This document shows positions 7,222 through 9,009 of a stretch of 9,009 nucleotides of DNA, one piece after another. The notes under the pieces were generated by a model. It saw only the letters and a program-made list of their open reading frames with translations, was not told where the DNA came from and searched no databases. The stretch is from NCBI GenBank assembly GCA_019307665.1, contig JAFDJC010000119.1, positions 1 to 9,009 of the forward strand, written 5' to 3'. Position numbers and translations under genes: made by a program. Numbering within the stretch: the first letter of the stretch is position 1; each line of letters opens with the position of its first letter. Origin of the DNA: Deltaproteobacteria bacterium. Its GTDB lineage: Bacteria; Desulfobacterota; Desulfobacteria; Desulfobacterales; SURF-7.

Positions 7222-7370
7222 AATCGGAGGGATTATATGCCCAAATTGCAATTGGCAGCGTCCAGGTTTGGCTACAAACAATTCCCCGGTAGGGGATAAG
7301 GAATTTCAACCCGTGGTAGCAAGGCACCAAATCGTATTAAGCCCTGAACAGGACGAAAGGGCTACTACTC
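7222..7370. other. Intergenic structured segment with tiny ORF, possible ncRNA or gene remnant
   Basis: This part is clearly more GC-rich than the AT-rich DNA on its left. Plus-strand pairings seen are: palindromic AATTGCAATT near 7240; outer stem TTGGCTAC (7268-7275) with GTAGCAA (7316-7322), leaving one bulged G; nested inside it AATTCC (7280-7285) with GGAATT (7300-7305), or alternatively TCCCC with GGGGA around a GGTA loop (7283-7296); and hairpin AGCCCT (7340-7345) with AGGGCT (7358-7363). A 20-codon frame, MPKLQLAASRFGYKQFPGRG, starts at 7234 after GGAGGG with good spacing and stops inside the structure. It could be a small RNA, a leader peptide without a following gene, or the stub of a lost gene. 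The 7340-7363 hairpin lies just after the Fe-S gene stop but lacks a T run. No known RNA family was recognised. Confidence 0.25.
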
Positions 7371-7373
7371 GCA

Positions 7374-8462
7374 TTAGATTCCTTGTGAACCAGTTGCTTT
7401 GATAACTTCTCGCAAGGCCTTACGATCCAATGGAGGAGGCTCAACACCTTTTCTGGTCTCTAACGATATGGCATCTTCCGGACATCCAGAAGCACAAACA
7501 CCACAACCAATACATCGGTCCAGATTTACTTCTGGCACTTCCTGAGCACTCATAGAAAGGGCTTCAGTGGGGCAGTTTTCGATGCAATTTTCACAAGCAT
7601 TGCAAAGGGTATCATCCCATATCGGCTGGAAACCTGAATTTAAAGAAATTCCAGGCTTTGGTTGAGCGAGTGCATCTTTTAATATCATGCAATGACACTT
7701 ACAACAATTACAGAGAAAATCGATATCCTGTCGATTGGCTGAGGCGTGCACAAGCCCGGCATCTTCAGAGAGTCGCAAAATTTTCAAAGCTTCATCCTTG
7801 GTAACTTGACGTCCCATTTTACGATCTATAATAAATTGAGCGCCAATTCCAAACTGCATGCAGACCTCATCCGGTTTTCCACAGTGATCATCTGGGTCAA
7901 CCAATTTAGCTTCCTGACGACAGAAACAGGTGGAAACTGAGATCGGGTCATATTTTGCGATGAACTCTGTGACTTGATCATAAGTATGGATGGTATTTCC
8001 GGCTTCAATTTTTTTATCCACTGGAATAACTCTTGTGGTGGGATAAGTTACCTTGGGTGGTCCTTGAGTATTATCAACAGCATTTTTATATTCATGGATA
8101 AGTTTTGCCAGTTTTTGGTCCTTTTCCGTGTTTGTTCCTCTCATGAATTGAAATTCAAATATTCCGGGTACCAAAAGCGGTGCTCCATAAAAAGTAATAT
8201 TGTCAAATGTACCGGCAGTACAAAGTCCTTTATCTGCCATACTTTCAAGAATTGCGGCTACTTCATTTTCTGCCTTATCAAGCGATTCGGCAATTGTACT
8301 TGCCGGATTAAAACCGCGTGGAATTGCACAATAGACCTCGGCTTCTTCGGCAGAAAACAACTCCTCCATCAGAGCATAAAATTCTGGAATATCCAATGCA
8401 GGATATCTTCCTTTTCGTTTAGCCAGTGTTTCATATAATGATTTATAAATTGTTGCTGTCAT
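7374..8462 (-). CDS. Multi-cysteine 4Fe-4S protein with C-terminal 2[4Fe-4S] ferredoxin domain
   Basis: The product is 362 residues. Residues about 15-100 look like a helical, winged-helix-type fold (LDIPEFYALMEELFSAEEAEVYCAI, then ESLDKAENEVAAILESMADKGL), as in MarR-like DNA-binding domains. The middle carries an unusual cysteine set: STCFCR (Cys179, Cys181), Cys194, Cys201 and CNCCKCHC (251-258). The C-terminus is a bacterial-type ferredoxin with CNACENCIENCP (287-298) and CIGCGVCASGCP (317-328), able to bind two [4Fe-4S] clusters. There is no radical-SAM CxxxCxxC, so it is not the activase of the neighbouring glycyl radical enzyme. No membrane segment or signal is seen. A strong AGGAGGTGA at 8474-8466 fixes the start. 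It is probably cytosolic and redox-active, as an electron carrier or Fe-S based sensor. A functional link to the glycyl radical gene is inferred only from shared strand and proximity; 369 bp separate them. Confidence 0.85.
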   Translation of the reverse strand: MTATIYKSLYETLAKRKGRYPALDIPEFYALMEELFSAEEAEVYCAIPRGFNPASTIAESLDKAENEVAAILESMADKGLCTAGTFDNITFYGAPLLVPGIFEFQFMRGTNTEKDQKLAKLIHEYKNAVDNTQGPPKVTYPTTRVIPVDKKIEAGNTIHTYDQVTEFIAKYDPISVSTCFCRQEAKLVDPDDHCGKPDEVCMQFGIGAQFIIDRKMGRQVTKDEALKILRLSEDAGLVHASANRQDIDFLCNCCKCHCMILKDALAQPKPGISLNSGFQPIWDDTLCNACENCIENCPTEALSMSAQEVPEVNLDRCIGCGVCASGCPEDAISLETRKGVEPPPLDRKALREVIKATGSQGI

Positions 8463-8823
8463 TTTTCACCTCCTGTCGGGGATTTATAATCATGCTTGTT
8501 AGATAATAGCCAATAATATATTCGAATTAAGACATGAATCCTTACCCATTTTTAAAAGAAGGTATTTCTATTTTAGCGGCATTAATGCATGGCTCAGCCG
8601 AATAAGACTTACGCTATTAAATATAAAACTTGTTTCAATTTAATGGATATCATTTTCATATATCAAAGAGGATTAAAAATAGAAACTGGTGTTTTTCAGT
8701 TGTGATCTAACAAAATTTGGAAAATTGATTTCTGGGGATTTTTTTCCAGCAATCCAACCCGCTGTAATAACTTATTTTTCAAGAGATATGCAAATCAGAT
8801 CTCAACCAGATGCAACAATAATA
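8463..8823. other. AT-rich intergenic region upstream of the Fe-S protein gene
   Basis: No convincing open frame or RNA gene is visible. On the minus strand TTGGCT (8513-8508) and TTATAA (8489-8484), 18 bp apart, form a weak promoter candidate. Its start of transcription would fall almost on the ribosome binding site, so the true promoter may lie further upstream. Small hairpins such as AACTG/CAGTT (8684-8701) are weak and of the kind expected by chance in AT-rich DNA. Confidence 0.3.
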
Positions 8824-9009
8824 TCATCTGTATTCAGGGAAATAAATAATTTTTCCTGATTTTTTTTGTGCGGATTTTCTTTGTGTTTTGGTTTCCCCTT
8901 TTACAATTCTTCCAACATAGGCATAAAGTTCTTCTTTGAAATGATTCAAAATGGCGGCAGTCCGAAATTTGGGACTGAAAACGATGTTGTTAATTTTCCG
9001 TCGCCCCTT
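8824..9009 (-). CDS. Possible 3' end of an unrecognised gene (runs off the right edge)
   Basis: On the minus strand one frame is open from the window edge for 61 codons and ends in TGA at 8826-8824. The translation contains NIVFSPKFRTAAILNHFKEE and ends GKIIYFPEYR. The composition looks protein-like: a hydrophobic/charged helix, a Lys-rich linker, then a short aromatic strand. No family was recognised. An open run of this length in AT-rich DNA is suggestive but not proof. The start would lie beyond 9009. Confidence 0.35.
   Translation of the reverse strand, partial: KGRRKINNIVFSPKFRTAAILNHFKEELYAYVGRIVKGETKTQRKSAQKKSGKIIYFPEYR

Noticed and set aside
7340..7363. Hairpin after the Fe-S gene as its terminator
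   Set aside because: The 6-bp stem has a 12-nt loop and no T run follows on the minus strand; it is listed only as part of the structured segment.
7974..8438. Plus-strand 154-codon ORF
   Set aside because: It is the antisense shadow of the Fe-S protein; its composition (many Cys, Phe, Ser, Ile) reflects the reverse complement.
7374..8462. Fe-S protein as the activase of the glycyl radical enzyme
   Set aside because: It lacks the radical-SAM CxxxCxxC motif and TIM-barrel sequence; only ferredoxin-type CxxCxxC and an unrelated cysteine cluster are present.

Overview
The window looks like chromosomal DNA from a strictly anaerobic, moderately AT-rich bacterium. A sulfate-reducer-like member of the Desulfobacterota would fit. 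The reasons are an oxygen-sensitive glycyl radical enzyme, a cysteine-rich polyferredoxin-type protein, and a long inverted repeat containing a GGGGACAGTATA core. The taxonomic guess is inference. No rRNA, tRNA, CRISPR array or complete insertion sequence is visible.

Layout. Positions 1-269 (minus) hold the 5' end of a gene that leaves the window on the left. Its product has a glycine-rich, kinase-like loop. Positions 270-571 are a divergent control region. It holds a good minus-strand promoter wrapped in a dyad, a perfect 29-bp inverted repeat (347-443) resembling a REP/RAYT-type element, and a plus-strand promoter candidate. Positions 572-4594 (plus) look like one operon: a phosphomannomutase/phosphoglucomutase, an LsrF-type class I aldolase/thiolase, a zinc-dependent medium-chain dehydrogenase, and a short protein made only of PAS domains. 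The first three genes overlap (8 bp and 4 bp), so they are probably translationally coupled.

Convergent to this operon, with a 10-bp gap, is a 799-residue glycyl radical enzyme (4605-7004, minus). Upstream of it is a 369-bp intergenic stretch with its promoter, two tandem 15-bp AT-rich repeats, and a more GC-rich segment of nested hairpins. Next on the minus strand is a 362-residue Fe-S protein (7374-8462) with an N-terminal regulator-like part, an unusual middle cysteine motif and a C-terminal 2[4Fe-4S] ferredoxin domain. After a 361-bp gap an open frame runs off the right edge (8824-9009, minus), possibly the 3' end of another gene.

How the genes may work together. Escherichia coli LsrF ends AI-2 breakdown by thiolysis of a phosphorylated C5 diketone to DHAP and acetyl-CoA. 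Here lsrF has no lsr transport, kinase or regulator gene within view. It is instead coupled to a hexose-phosphate mutase and an alcohol dehydrogenase, and possibly faces a divergent kinase-like gene. One hypothesis is a phosphorylated polyol or ketose route in which the dehydrogenase makes the keto group and LsrF cleaves the product. The glycyl radical enzyme has the Cys-x-Glu active-site motif of the dehydratase/lyase/decarboxylase branch, but its substrate cannot be named and no activase is seen in the window.
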